Shown here in pieces: positions 8,852 through 17,252 of a DNA stretch of 64,000 nucleotides. Position 1 is the stretch's first letter. Each line of letters begins with the position of its first letter. Source of the stretch: Streptococcus mitis (GTDB taxonomy: Bacteria; Bacillota; Bacilli; Lactobacillales; Streptococcaceae); NCBI RefSeq assembly GCF_000722705.1, contig NZ_JPFW01000001.1, forward strand, positions 62,001 to 126,000. Reading direction: 5' to 3'. Made by a program: the position numbers and the translations under genes. Below the pieces are notes generated by a model. The model had not been told where the DNA came from. It ran no database searches and worked only from the letters and a program-made list of their open reading frames with translations.

Positions 8852-10048
8852 ATGAAGAAAATTGTATTTGCTAGCGCCTTAGCTTTGACTTTGGCTGGAG
8901 CAGTTTTGACAAATGATGTTTTTGCGAATGACAGATTGGTAGCGACACAATCTGCTGATGGTAAAAATGAAAATGTCTTGAGCTCAGAAGTGCTTAACCC
9001 TGCTAGCGGCAATGTTTTGGTAGGAATCAAAGGAGAATTTTTAACTCCTCATAAACAAAGTATTTTAGATGCAATCAATGCTATCCGTAAAGAAGCGGCT
9101 GAAGAAGGTTTGGTAGATAAGTATGTTCCTATCAAATGGTCTACTGACCTAGAAAAGGCAGCGTTTGCCAGAGCTACGGAATCTTCTGTTACTATGAAGC
9201 ATGAGCGTCTTTCAAATAAAGAAATCTGGAGTGCCTATCCATCTGGAAATAGTGTACTGGGAGAAAACTTGGGATGGAATTATGATGGTTTCTTAAAAGC
9301 ACTTGAAGAATGGCGTGCTGAAAAAGCAGACTACGTGAAGAAAAAGTCAGGTGGTTCAGCAAATGGTGGATCTGGTCACTATGAGTCTTTGATTAATCCT
9401 AAATTTACCTACATGGGAATTGCTGCCTTTAAAAATCCAAATAATCCACACAGAGTAGTAACTATTGCCCAGACTTTTGGTGATGCTGCTACTTCGGAAG
9501 AGTTAGTAGGTAGTTATGGTCCTGCTATTCAGTATGCAGAAGTGACTGCATCTAATTTGTCGACAGTTAAAAGTAAAGCAACAGTTGTAGAAAAAGCACT
9601 GAAAGAATTTAGAACTTCTAGTTCAGACCAATCAGGTTGGGTACAATCAGGCGGTAACTGGTATTTTTATGAATCAGGCGATTTGAAGACAGGCTGGGTG
9701 AAAACAGGTGGTAAATGGTACTACTTGGATGATTTAGGTGTCATGCAGACTGGATTTGTTAAAGTTGATGGTAGTTGGTATTACTTGAGCAGTTCAGGTG
9801 CTATGTTTACAGGCTGGGGGACAGATGGTAGCAGATGGTTCTACTTTGATGGCTCAGGAGCTATGAAAACAGGCTGGCTCAAAGAAAATGGAATCTGGTA
9901 CTACCTTGATGAGTCTGGTATCATGAAGACAGGTTGGTTTAAAGTTGGCCAATACTGGTATTATGCATATGGCTCAGGAGCCTTGGCTGTGAGCACAACA
10001 ACACCAGATGGTTACCATGTAAATGGTAATGGTGAATGGGTAAACTAG
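8852..10048 (+). CDS. Secreted CAP/SCP-domain protein with six choline-binding repeats
   Basis: The 398-aa protein has a signal peptide (cleavage expected after Ala25 in NDVFA-N), a CAP/SCP domain (about 65-225: LDAINAIRKEA, MKHERLS, GENLGWNYDGF, SGHYESLINPKFTYMGI) and six choline-binding repeats of about 20 residues from about 258 to 378 (GWVxxxGxWYYLxxxGxMxT), then a C-terminal tail. It would sit on teichoic acid phosphocholine. The promoter has TATAAT at 8790-8795. In TIGR4 I recall the short CbpI at this position, so this may be a different allele or a local replacement. The CAP domain function is unknown; a role in cell wall or host interaction is only inference. Confidence 0.88.
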   Translation: MKKIVFASALALTLAGAVLTNDVFANDRLVATQSADGKNENVLSSEVLNPASGNVLVGIKGEFLTPHKQSILDAINAIRKEAAEEGLVDKYVPIKWSTDLEKAAFARATESSVTMKHERLSNKEIWSAYPSGNSVLGENLGWNYDGFLKALEEWRAEKADYVKKKSGGSANGGSGHYESLINPKFTYMGIAAFKNPNNPHRVVTIAQTFGDAATSEELVGSYGPAIQYAEVTASNLSTVKSKATVVEKALKEFRTSSSDQSGWVQSGGNWYFYESGDLKTGWVKTGGKWYYLDDLGVMQTGFVKVDGSWYYLSSSGAMFTGWGTDGSRWFYFDGSGAMKTGWLKENGIWYYLDESGIMKTGWFKVGQYWYYAYGSGALAVSTTTPDGYHVNGNGEWVN

Positions 10049-10107
10049 GCCGAATATGTCGAGTGAGAGGTAAGTTATCCGTCTTACTAGCAAAAAGAAT
10101 GAATGAT

Positions 10108-10148
10108 AAGAAAGAGGTTGATGGCGAACATTGACCTCTTTCTTGTTA
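10108..10148 (+). terminator. Terminator after the choline-binding gene
   Basis: AAGAAAGAGGT at 10109 pairs with ACCTCTTTCTT ending at 10144, with an internal GATG/CATT extension and a short loop. A strong hairpin with a T-rich 3' arm, 60 nt after the stop codon. Confidence 0.8.
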
Positions 10149-10173
10149 GAATAGAGACTTCAAGTTGTCTGGC

Positions 10174-10201
10174 TTGACTTTCTTGATGGAAGTTATATAA
10201 T
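10174..10201 (+). promoter_or_regulatory. Promoter of the VOC-domain gene
   Basis: TTGACT (10174-10179) and TATAAT (10196-10201) are separated by 16 bp and lie 40 bp before the start codon, which has its own AAGGAG. Confidence 0.7.
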
Positions 10202-10241
10202 AGTTGTAACAACAATAATTACAATAAAAGGAGAATCGTTT

Positions 10242-11099
10242 ATGACCTACGCATACAATAGTAAGATTTATTTAGCAGAGGCAGTTTTAAATGTAAAGGA
10301 TTTGAGGAGTCAAACAGCCTTTTATCAGCAAATTATTGGTTTAGAAATCTTATCTCAAACGGAGACAGAGGTTATTCTAGGAATTGGTGGAAAAGCCTTG
10401 GTACACTTGATTCAAGCACAAGAGAGCGGAGAAGTAAGGGAACATTATGGTCTTTACCATCTGGCTATTCTCTTGCCGACACGAAAGGCTTTGGCGGATG
10501 TCTTGAAACACCTGACAGATTTACAGATTCCTTTAGTCGGCGGTGCAGACCATGGTTACAGTGAAGCAATCTATCTGGAAGATTTAGAAGGGAACGGAAT
10601 TGAAATTTACCGTGATAAGCCTGTAGAGGACTGGGATATTCGAGAAGATGGACGCATTATAGGAGTGACTGAGGCCCTTGCGGCACAGGATATCTATGAG
10701 TTGGGAGAAAGGGTAGAGCCTTTTATCCTAGCAGAGGGTACGAGAATGGGGCATATCCATCTTTCCGTCAAGGATAGTCGAAAGTCCAGCCAGTTTTATC
10801 AAAAGGTGTTAGGACTAGAAGATAAATTCAGTGTACCTAGTGCTAGTTGGATTGCAGCTGGGGACTATCATCATCATTTGGCAGTCAATGAATGGGGAGG
10901 AAAAGGGCTGGCTCCGCGTAAGCAAGGTCTTCCAGGCTTAGCCTATTATGTCATTGAAGTTTCTAGTAAAGAAGAACTGTTAACGATTGTGCAACGAGCA
11001 CAAGAAGTTGATGCACCAATCAAGTGGATCACATCTAGCCAGTTGGAAATCACAGACCCAGATGGAATTGTGACTCGTGTTCGTTTAGATAGGATGTGA
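10242..11099 (+). CDS. Two-domain VOC (glyoxalase/ring-cleavage dioxygenase) family protein
   Basis: This 285-aa protein has two VOC modules (about 8-125 and 165-282), the layout of CatE-type catechol-2,3-dioxygenases. The first module ends EGNGIEIYRDKP with the usual glutamate. The second has the expected histidines (GHIHLSV near 170 and the HHHLAV stretch near 210), but the closing DPDGIVTRVRL has arginine where the third metal ligand glutamate is expected. The substrate is unknown, and an altered or lost metal site is possible. It has its own promoter. Confidence 0.8.
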   Translation: MTYAYNSKIYLAEAVLNVKDLRSQTAFYQQIIGLEILSQTETEVILGIGGKALVHLIQAQESGEVREHYGLYHLAILLPTRKALADVLKHLTDLQIPLVGGADHGYSEAIYLEDLEGNGIEIYRDKPVEDWDIREDGRIIGVTEALAAQDIYELGERVEPFILAEGTRMGHIHLSVKDSRKSSQFYQKVLGLEDKFSVPSASWIAAGDYHHHLAVNEWGGKGLAPRKQGLPGLAYYVIEVSSKEELLTIVQRAQEVDAPIKWITSSQLEITDPDGIVTRVRLDRM

Positions 11100-11194
11100 T
11101 GACAATCAGAGCATAAACTGTAGAAAGTATCCATTATCCTAGTCAGATATGTAGAAATTTTGATATGATAGTAGGGAATAAGGAGAAGAATACA

Positions 11195-11752
11195 ATGACT
11201 AGCGAATACCAGAAAATGATAGCAGGAGAGTTTTACCGTCCATCAGACCCAGAACTGAGAGCCTTAGCTCAGGCTTCTCGCCAAAAACAGGCTGCCTTTA
11301 ACAAGGAAGAGGACCCCTTGAAGGGAGCCGAAATCATCAAGACTTGGTTTGGCTCGACCGGGGAAAATCTTTATATCAACACTCGCTTGATGGTGGACTA
11401 CGGTGTCAACATCCATCTAGGGGAAAATTTTTACTCTAACTGGAACTTGACCATGCTGGATGTTTGTCCGATTCGTATTGGGGACAATGCTATGATCGGT
11501 CCTAACTGTCAGTTTTTAACCCCACTCCATCCACTGGATCCACAGGAACGTAATTCAGGTATCGAGTACGGAAAGCCTATTACCATCGGAGATAATTTCT
11601 GGGCTGGAGGAGGTGTCATTGTCCTTCCTGGAGTAACACTGGGGAATAATGTTGTTGCTGGAGCAGGGGCTGTAATCACCAAGTCCTTTGGCGACAACGT
11701 TGTCCTAGCTGGCAATCCTGCGCGCGTGATTAAGGAGATATCTGTTAAATAG
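11195..11752 (+). CDS. Sugar O-acetyltransferase (maltose/galactoside acetyltransferase family)
   Basis: A 185-aa left-handed beta-helix enzyme of the LacA/Maa family. The N-terminal Mac domain (MIAGEFYRPSDPELRALAQASR) is followed by hexapeptide repeats: DYGVNIHLGENFYSNWNLT, the catalytic region QFLTPLHPLDPQERN with its histidine, and the acetyl-CoA binding end GNPARVIKEI. It acetylates a sugar hydroxyl with acetyl-CoA. ATG 11195 is preceded by AAGGAG; the upstream in-frame ATG 11165 has no ribosome site. The acceptor sugar cannot be told from sequence. Confidence 0.88.
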   Translation: MTSEYQKMIAGEFYRPSDPELRALAQASRQKQAAFNKEEDPLKGAEIIKTWFGSTGENLYINTRLMVDYGVNIHLGENFYSNWNLTMLDVCPIRIGDNAMIGPNCQFLTPLHPLDPQERNSGIEYGKPITIGDNFWAGGGVIVLPGVTLGNNVVAGAGAVITKSFGDNVVLAGNPARVIKEISVK

Positions 11753-11756
11753 AAGT

Positions 11757-11790
11757 AAAAAGGAACAGCGGAAGTTGTTTCTTTTTTGTA
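11757..11790 (+). terminator. Terminator after the acetyltransferase gene
   Basis: AAAAAGGAACAGC pairs with GTTGTTTCTTTTTT (two G-U pairs) around a GGAA loop and ends in a T run just after the stop codon. Confidence 0.7.
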
Positions 11791-11915
11791 GGTTTCATCA
11801 TCTTTTACCCAGCCCATATTTACCTACTCTCTCTTAGCAAGTCTGCTTCATTGATCAATTTAGAATCATTTCGTAAGTGGGATGCTTTTTTCTCCTCAGT
11901 TCCTCATCTTCCTCC

Positions 11916-11943
11916 TTGACACTCTGTCATCTTTTGATACAAT
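11916..11943 (+). promoter_or_regulatory. Promoter of the nucleoside phosphorylase gene
   Basis: TTGACA (11916-11921) and TACAAT (11938-11943) with 16-bp spacing; the gene starts 25 nt downstream behind GAGGAGGTG. Confidence 0.75.
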
Positions 11944-11968
11944 AGTACAAAATCAGAGGAGGTGGGTT

Positions 11969-12733
11969 ATGATTCAGAAACATGCGATTCCCATTTTAGA
12001 GTTTGATGATAATCCTCAGGCGGTCATCATGCCCGATCATGAGAAACTGGATTTGCATTTGCCCAAGAAGTGTGTCTATGCTTTTTTAGGTGAGGAGATT
12101 GACCGCTATGCTCAGGAAGTAGGGGCGGATTGTGTTGGCGAATTCGTTTCTGCCACCAAGACTTATCCAGTCTATGTCGTGAACTACAAGGGCGAGGAAA
12201 TTTGTCTGGCTCAGGCTCCTGTTGGTTCTGCCCCAGCAGCCCAGTTTATGGATTGGTTGATTGGTTACGGTGTGGAGCAGATTATTTCCACTGGTACCTG
12301 TGGTGTGCTAGCTGATATAGAGGAAAATGCCTTTCTAGTTCCAGTTCGGGCTCTGCGAGATGAAGGGGCTAGTTACCATTATGTGGCGCCTTCTCGTTAT
12401 ATGGAAATTCAGCCAGAGGCTATTGCTGCCATTGAGCGAGTTTTGGAAGACAGAGGGATTCCTTATGAAGAAGTCATGACCTGGTCTACAGATGGCTTTT
12501 ACCGAGAAACGGCTGAAAAGGTGGCTTATCGCAAGAAGGAAGGCTGTGCTGTTGTGGAGATGGAGTGTTCTACGCTTGCGGCAGTAGCTCAATTGCGTGG
12601 TGTTCTCTGGGGAGAGTTGTTGTTTACAGCGGACTCTCTAGCCGACTTGGACCAGTATGACAGTCGTGACTGGGGTTCAGAAGCTTTCGATAAGGCCTTG
12701 GAGCTCTGCCTTGAGATAGCCTTTCATATCTAA
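11969..12733 (+). CDS. Nucleoside phosphorylase, PNP/UDP family
   Basis: The 254-aa protein matches the PNP_UDP_1 fold: phosphate-binding and central segment around QAPVGSAPAAQFMDWLIGYGVEQIISTGTCG, and the C-terminal substrate motif GCAVVEMECSTLAAVAQLRG, where the glutamate contacts the ribose. It splits a nucleoside to base and ribose-1-phosphate. I call ATG 11969 because of the strong GAGGAGGTG upstream; the in-frame extension to 11882 would run through the promoter. Whether it prefers uridine or a purine cannot be decided here. Confidence 0.85.
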   Translation: MIQKHAIPILEFDDNPQAVIMPDHEKLDLHLPKKCVYAFLGEEIDRYAQEVGADCVGEFVSATKTYPVYVVNYKGEEICLAQAPVGSAPAAQFMDWLIGYGVEQIISTGTCGVLADIEENAFLVPVRALRDEGASYHYVAPSRYMEIQPEAIAAIERVLEDRGIPYEEVMTWSTDGFYRETAEKVAYRKKEGCAVVEMECSTLAAVAQLRGVLWGELLFTADSLADLDQYDSRDWGSEAFDKALELCLEIAFHI

Positions 12734-12751
12734 CTCCTATCCTTCTTTTTA

Positions 12752-12769
12752 TGGTACAATGGATGTATG
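12752..12769 (+). promoter_or_regulatory. Extended -10 promoter giving a leaderless trkH mRNA
   Basis: TGG-TACAAT (12752-12760) ends 6 nt before the trkH ATG at 12767, so transcription should begin at or next to the start codon. No Shine-Dalgarno sequence is present. The same spacing occurs before rlmA and the EamA gene in this window. Confidence 0.65.
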
Positions 12770-14146
12770 TTATTCAAATTATTTGTGAAAAAACTTGAAA
12801 GGATCTTTGGCGGACTTTCGCCTGCTCGTCGCATTTTTTTAAGTTTTGCTGGAGTTATTTTTATAGGCTCTCTCCTTTTGAGTTTGCCTTTTGTCCAGGC
12901 GAGTGATTCGCAGGCCACTTATTTTGACCATCTTTTTACGACGGTTTCCATGGTCTGTGTGACGGGACTTTTTACGCAACCAGTGGCCACCACCTATAAT
13001 GTCTGGGGCCAGCTGATTTGTATGCTCTTGATCCAGATTGGTGGTCTGGGGCTCATGACCTTTATCGGGGTCTTTTATATTCAGGGGAAGCAAAAACTCA
13101 GTCTTCGTAGCCGTGAAACCATTCAGGAGAGTTTTAGTTACGGAGAGACTCGGTCACTGAAGGCCTTTATGCGGTCTATCTTTTTGACGACTTTTCTGGT
13201 GGAGGGCTTGGGTGCTCTCCTGCTAAGTTTCCGTTTTATTCCTGAATTCGGCTGGGGACGAGGCATTTTTACCTCTATCTTTTTAGCTATTTCAGCCTTT
13301 TGTAATGCTGGTTTTGATAATTTCGGCAGTAGCAGTTTAGTGACTTTCCAGACGGATCCTTTAATCAATCTGGTCATTGCTGGTTTGATTATCACGGGTG
13401 GTCTGGGTTTTATGGTCTGGTTTGACTTGGCAACCCAGCTAGGCAAGAAGAAAAAACGCCGTCTGCGTTTCCATACCAAGCTGGTCCTCTTCTTGACCGC
13501 AGGGATTTTGTTGTTTGGGACAGTATCTACGCTCTTTACAGAGTGGCACAATCCTGGAACCATTGGCAATCTCAGCGTCCCAGAGAAAGTGCTGGTTAGC
13601 TTTTTCCAAACCGTTAGCATGAGAACGGCTGGCTTTGCTTCTATTGATTACACTCAAGCTCGGCCTGTGACCTTATTCATCTATATCCTACAGATGTTTC
13701 TGGGTGGGGCGCCTGGAGGGACGGCTGGGGGGCTCAAGATTACGACCTTCTTCGTCTTGTTGGTCTTTGCGCGTAGTGAATTGCTGGGCTTGCCTCATGC
13801 CAATGTTGCGCAGAGAACCATTGAGGCTCGAACAGTCCAAAAATCATTTAGTGTCTTCATTATCTTTTTGATGACCTTCTTGTTGGGCTTGATGTTGCTG
13901 GGGATTACAGCGGAAGGAACACCGCGATTTATCTACCTCATGTTTGAGACCATTTCAGCTCTTGCGACAGTTGGGGTAACGGCAAATCTGACACCAGAAT
14001 TGGGCAAGCTAGCCCTCAGCATTGTCATGTTGCTTATGTTTATCGGCCGTATCGGTCCCTTGACCTTGCTGGTTAGTCTAGCGGATTACCAGCCTGATAA
14101 GAAAGATTTGATTCAGTATATGAAAGCAGATATTAGTATTGGATAA
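12767..14146 (+). CDS. trkH: Trk/Ktr-type potassium transporter membrane subunit
   Basis: A 459-aa polytopic protein with the four-fold M1-P-M2 layout of TrkH/KtrB. Selectivity-loop segments include TTVSMVCVTGLFTQ, SAFCNAGFDNFGS, SMRTAGFASIDY and SALATVGVTANLT. It imports K+ together with the regulatory subunit encoded next. In pneumococcus this pair responds to c-di-AMP through the regulatory subunit. The mRNA looks leaderless. The next gene starts 13 nt after the stop. Confidence 0.92.
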   Translation: MLFKLFVKKLERIFGGLSPARRIFLSFAGVIFIGSLLLSLPFVQASDSQATYFDHLFTTVSMVCVTGLFTQPVATTYNVWGQLICMLLIQIGGLGLMTFIGVFYIQGKQKLSLRSRETIQESFSYGETRSLKAFMRSIFLTTFLVEGLGALLLSFRFIPEFGWGRGIFTSIFLAISAFCNAGFDNFGSSSLVTFQTDPLINLVIAGLIITGGLGFMVWFDLATQLGKKKKRRLRFHTKLVLFLTAGILLFGTVSTLFTEWHNPGTIGNLSVPEKVLVSFFQTVSMRTAGFASIDYTQARPVTLFIYILQMFLGGAPGGTAGGLKITTFFVLLVFARSELLGLPHANVAQRTIEARTVQKSFSVFIIFLMTFLLGLMLLGITAEGTPRFIYLMFETISALATVGVTANLTPELGKLALSIVMLLMFIGRIGPLTLLVSLADYQPDKKDLIQYMKADISIG

Positions 14147-14159
14147 GAAAGGAAGAACG

Positions 14160-14825
14160 ATGTCAGATCGTACGATTGGAATTTTAGGCTTGGGGATTTT
14201 TGGGAGTAGTGTCCTGACGGCCCTCGCCAAGCAAGATATGAATATCATTGCTATTGATGACCACGCCGAGCACATCAATCAATTTGAGCCAGTTTTGGCG
14301 CGTGGAGTTGTGGGTGATATCACAGATGAGGAACTCCTCAGAACTGCAGGTATTGATACCTGTGATACGGTTGTAGTGGCAACAGGGGAAAATCTGGAGT
14401 CGAGTGTGCTTGCAGTGATGCATTGTAAGAGTTTGGGTGTGCCGAGGGTTATTGCTAAGGTCAAAAGCCAGACAGCCAAGAAGGTACTGGAAAAAATCGG
14501 TGCCGACTCAGTTATCTCACCTGAGTATGAAATGGGCCAGTCCCTAGCGCAGACCATTCTCTTTCATAACAATGTTGATGTCTTTCAGCTGGATAAAAAT
14601 GTGTCTATCGTGGAGATGAAAATTCCGAGTGTTTGGGCAGGTCAAAGCCTGAGCCAGCTAGATCTACGTGGCAAATACAATCTCAATGTCCTAGGATTTC
14701 GTGAGCAAGAAAATTCACAACTGGATGTCCAGTTTGGTCCTAATGACCTCTTGAAAGCAGATGCCTATATCTTGGCGGTCATTAACAACCAGTATCTAGA
14801 TGACTTGGCAGAATTAAATTTGTAA
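14160..14825 (+). CDS. cabP: TrkA-family K+ uptake regulator, c-di-AMP-binding CabP
   Basis: The 221-aa protein has an N-terminal RCK/TrkA-N domain with the dinucleotide-binding loop GILGLGIFGSSV and a C-terminal RCK-C domain (about 135-220). The S. pneumoniae homologue, named CabP, binds c-di-AMP and loses its interaction with TrkH when bound. I use ATG 14160 with AAGGAAG upstream, not the in-frame start at 14139 that overlaps trkH. It forms an operon with trkH. Confidence 0.9.
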   Translation: MSDRTIGILGLGIFGSSVLTALAKQDMNIIAIDDHAEHINQFEPVLARGVVGDITDEELLRTAGIDTCDTVVVATGENLESSVLAVMHCKSLGVPRVIAKVKSQTAKKVLEKIGADSVISPEYEMGQSLAQTILFHNNVDVFQLDKNVSIVEMKIPSVWAGQSLSQLDLRGKYNLNVLGFREQENSQLDVQFGPNDLLKADAYILAVINNQYLDDLAELNL

Positions 14826-14869
14826 AAAAGTTAATATAAGTATTTTATAAGAGGGATTTAAGAAAAATT

Positions 14870-14911
14870 TTAACTTTTTCTTAATCCTTTTTAATTTTAG
14901 GAGATTATACT
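14870..14911 (+). promoter_or_regulatory. pavB promoter with SaeR-like box
   Basis: The -10 box TATACT is at 14906-14911. TTAAC-N6-TTAAT (14870-14874, 14881-14885) is one base from the reverse complement of the staphylococcal SaeR box GTTAAN6GTTAA and reaches the -35 region. TCS08, encoded just downstream, is the SaeRS-like system reported to control pavB. Binding is inferred. Confidence 0.55.
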
Positions 14912-14949
14912 AGAATCATCAAATAAAGAAAAACTCTAAGGAGAATCCT

Positions 14950-17208
14950 ATGAAATTCAATCCAAATCAAAGATATACTCGTTGGTCTATTCACCGTCTT
15001 AGTGTCGGTGTCGCCTCAGTTGTTGTTGCCAGTGGCTTCTTTGTCCTAGTTGGGCAACCAAGTTCTGTGCGTGCCGATGTAGTCAATCCAACCCCTGCTC
15101 AAGTCGTACCAGATGCAGCTTCGGTGAGTGAAAGGAGCGACTTACCAGCAGAGGTTCTCAAGAAAGCAGTCGATACAGCTCTTCCTTCAGAACAGGCAGA
15201 CTCAGCATCCAAAGCAAGCTTGGATACTACAAGCTCTCCAGAGAAAGCGGATGTGGCTGCTAAAGACCAAGTAGTAGCACCAAAAGAAGAAGGGCAAGCA
15301 AAACCAGAATCTAAGAAAGAAACAGAAGATGCGGTTAAACCTGCTCCTGCAGTCTCTGGACAAGACCGTGAAGCAAGTGAGGCTCAACCAGCAACCACCC
15401 CAGCTGAAGTGCAAAAAGGCGTGGCTGACAATACCAAAGACACAGTAGACGTCCCAGCTTCTTATCTGGATAAAGCCAACTTCCCAGGCCCATTCACAGC
15501 TGGTGTCAACCAAGTTATCCCATATGAATTCTTCGCTGGTGATGGTATGTTAACTCGTTTGATTTTGAAAGCTTCTGACAAGGCTCCATGGTCAGATAAT
15601 GGTTCAGCTAAAAATCCTGCCCTCCCACCAGTAGAAAACTTGGGCAAAGGTCTCTACTTCTATGAAGTAGACTTGGCAGGTACTCAAGGCAAATCTGACA
15701 AAGAACTTCTTGATCTCTTGAAACAAAACGGCACTCAAAGCTATAAAGCTACTATCAAAGTATATGGTGCAAAAGATGGCAAGGCAGATTTGAGCAATCT
15801 CGTAGCGACTAAAGATTTGACAGTGAACTTGAATGGCTTAACTACTCCAGCCGAAGTTCAAAAAGGCGTGGCTGACAATACCAAAGACACAGTAGACGTT
15901 CCAGCTACATACTTGGATAAAGCCAACTTCCCTGGTCCATTCACAGCTGGTGTCAACCAAGTTATTCCATACGAATTCTTCGCTGGTGATGGCATGTTAA
16001 CTCGCCTTATCTTGAAAGCCTCAGATAAGGCTCCATGGTCAGACAACGGCTCAGCTAAAAATCCAGCTCTCCCACCAGTAGAAAAATTGGGCAAAGGCCT
16101 CTACTTCTATGAAGTAGATTTGGCAGGTACTCAAGGCAAATCTGACAAAGAGCTACTTGATTTGTTAAAACAAAACGGTACTCAAAGTTACAAGGCAACT
16201 ATCAAAGTGTACGGTGCGAAGGACGGCAAGGCAGACTTGAGCAACCTTGTAGCGACTAAGGATTTGACAGTAAACTTGAATGGCTTGACTACTCCAGCTG
16301 AAGTGCAAAAAGGTGTGGCTGACAATACCAAAGATACAGTGGATGTCCCAGCCACTTACTTAGACAAAGCCAATTTCCCTGGTCCATTCACAGCAGGTGT
16401 TAACCAAGTTATTCCATATGAATTCTTCGCTGGTGATGGTATGTTGACTCGCCTTATCTTGAAAGCCTCAGACAAGGCTCCATGGTCAGACAATGGTTCA
16501 GCTAAAAATCCAGCTCTTCCACCAGTAGAGAAATTGGGCAAAGGCCTCTACTTCTATGAAGTGGATTTGGCTGGCACTCAAGGCAAATCAGACAAAGACT
16601 TACTTGACCTCTTGAAACAAAACGGCACTCAAAGCTATAAAGCAACTATCAAGGTGTACGGTGCGAAAGACGGCAAGGCAGACTTGAGCAATCTCGTAGC
16701 GACTAAGGATTTGACAGTAAACTTGAATGGACATCAGTCTCTTACTCCTATGCAATCAGGCTTCGTCCCATCTTCTAATGGTTCAGCTATGCCGACTCCA
16801 ATGATGAATAGTCATCAAGATGCGTCTAAGATGAACGCTCAAATGCCAAGTGTCAATCAAGATGAGATGAAATCTCAAATGCCAGCTACTAGCCAGGATA
16901 AGATGATGCCTAACAAAGAGCAGGATAAAACCATGAATGCTAGCCAGCCTATGGCAACACCAAGCATGAAACAAGATCAAGCTCCAGCTCCAGCAGCCTC
17001 AAGCAAAATGTCTGATGAAGGCAAGATGGCATCTACTAACAAGGTGTCAAGTCCAATGATGGCTGATCAAATGAAAGACCAAAAAGACATGCTTCCATAT
17101 ACTGGTGAAGCCCAAACATCAATGGCTACTCTTGGATTCTTTGGACTCGCTTTGGCTGGACTGTTAGGTAGCCTCGGTTTGAAAGCTAAAAAAGAGGAAA
17201 ATGACTAG
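14950..17208 (+). CDS. pavB: SSURE-repeat surface adhesin PavB (LPxTG-type anchored)
   Basis: The 752-aa precursor has a YSIRK-like signal peptide (RYTRWSIHRLSVGVASVVVA, cleavage near residue 43), a Pro/Ala/Glu/Lys-rich spacer, three SSURE repeats of 149 residues (residues about 149-297, 298-446 and 447-595), a Met/Gln/Ser-rich tail of about 115 residues, and the sorting signal LPYTGE with hydrophobic segment and KAKKEEND end. Sortase A would anchor it to peptidoglycan. PavB binds fibronectin and plasminogen; repeat number varies among strains. AAGGAG precedes ATG. It lies next to TCS08, which is reported to regulate it. Confidence 0.93.
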   Translation: MKFNPNQRYTRWSIHRLSVGVASVVVASGFFVLVGQPSSVRADVVNPTPAQVVPDAASVSERSDLPAEVLKKAVDTALPSEQADSASKASLDTTSSPEKADVAAKDQVVAPKEEGQAKPESKKETEDAVKPAPAVSGQDREASEAQPATTPAEVQKGVADNTKDTVDVPASYLDKANFPGPFTAGVNQVIPYEFFAGDGMLTRLILKASDKAPWSDNGSAKNPALPPVENLGKGLYFYEVDLAGTQGKSDKELLDLLKQNGTQSYKATIKVYGAKDGKADLSNLVATKDLTVNLNGLTTPAEVQKGVADNTKDTVDVPATYLDKANFPGPFTAGVNQVIPYEFFAGDGMLTRLILKASDKAPWSDNGSAKNPALPPVEKLGKGLYFYEVDLAGTQGKSDKELLDLLKQNGTQSYKATIKVYGAKDGKADLSNLVATKDLTVNLNGLTTPAEVQKGVADNTKDTVDVPATYLDKANFPGPFTAGVNQVIPYEFFAGDGMLTRLILKASDKAPWSDNGSAKNPALPPVEKLGKGLYFYEVDLAGTQGKSDKDLLDLLKQNGTQSYKATIKVYGAKDGKADLSNLVATKDLTVNLNGHQSLTPMQSGFVPSSNGSAMPTPMMNSHQDASKMNAQMPSVNQDEMKSQMPATSQDKMMPNKEQDKTMNASQPMATPSMKQDQAPAPAASSKMSDEGKMASTNKVSSPMMADQMKDQKDMLPYTGEAQTSMATLGFFGLALAGLLGSLGLKAKKEEND
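15394..16734 (+). repeat. Three tandem 447-bp SSURE-coding repeats
   Basis: Units at 15394-15840, 15841-16287 and 16288-16734 each have exactly 149 codons and differ by few residues (for example S/T in PAS/TYLDKANF, N/K in PVEN/KLGKG, E/D in SDKE/DLLDLL). Silent differences are much more common than amino acid changes. Confidence 0.93.
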
Positions 17209-17223
17209 TCTAGCTACAGACTT

Positions 17224-17252
17224 TCTATCTAGGATTTGAAAAATCCAGATAG
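17224..17252 (+). other. Hairpin after pavB
   Basis: CTATCT-a-GGATTT and AAATCC-AGATAG form a 12-bp stem with one bulged A and a 3-nt loop, 17 nt after the pavB stop. No T run follows, so it may stabilise the pavB 3' end or act as a weak terminator. Confidence 0.55.

Noticed and set aside
14857-14874. TTTAAG-like pair resembling a CiaR box before pavB
   Set aside because: The spacing is 6 nt, the second half is TTTAAC, and the site is too far from the -10 box.
15394-16734. CRISPR-like or satellite array
   Set aside because: The repeats are long, coding and in frame; they are SSURE domains of PavB.
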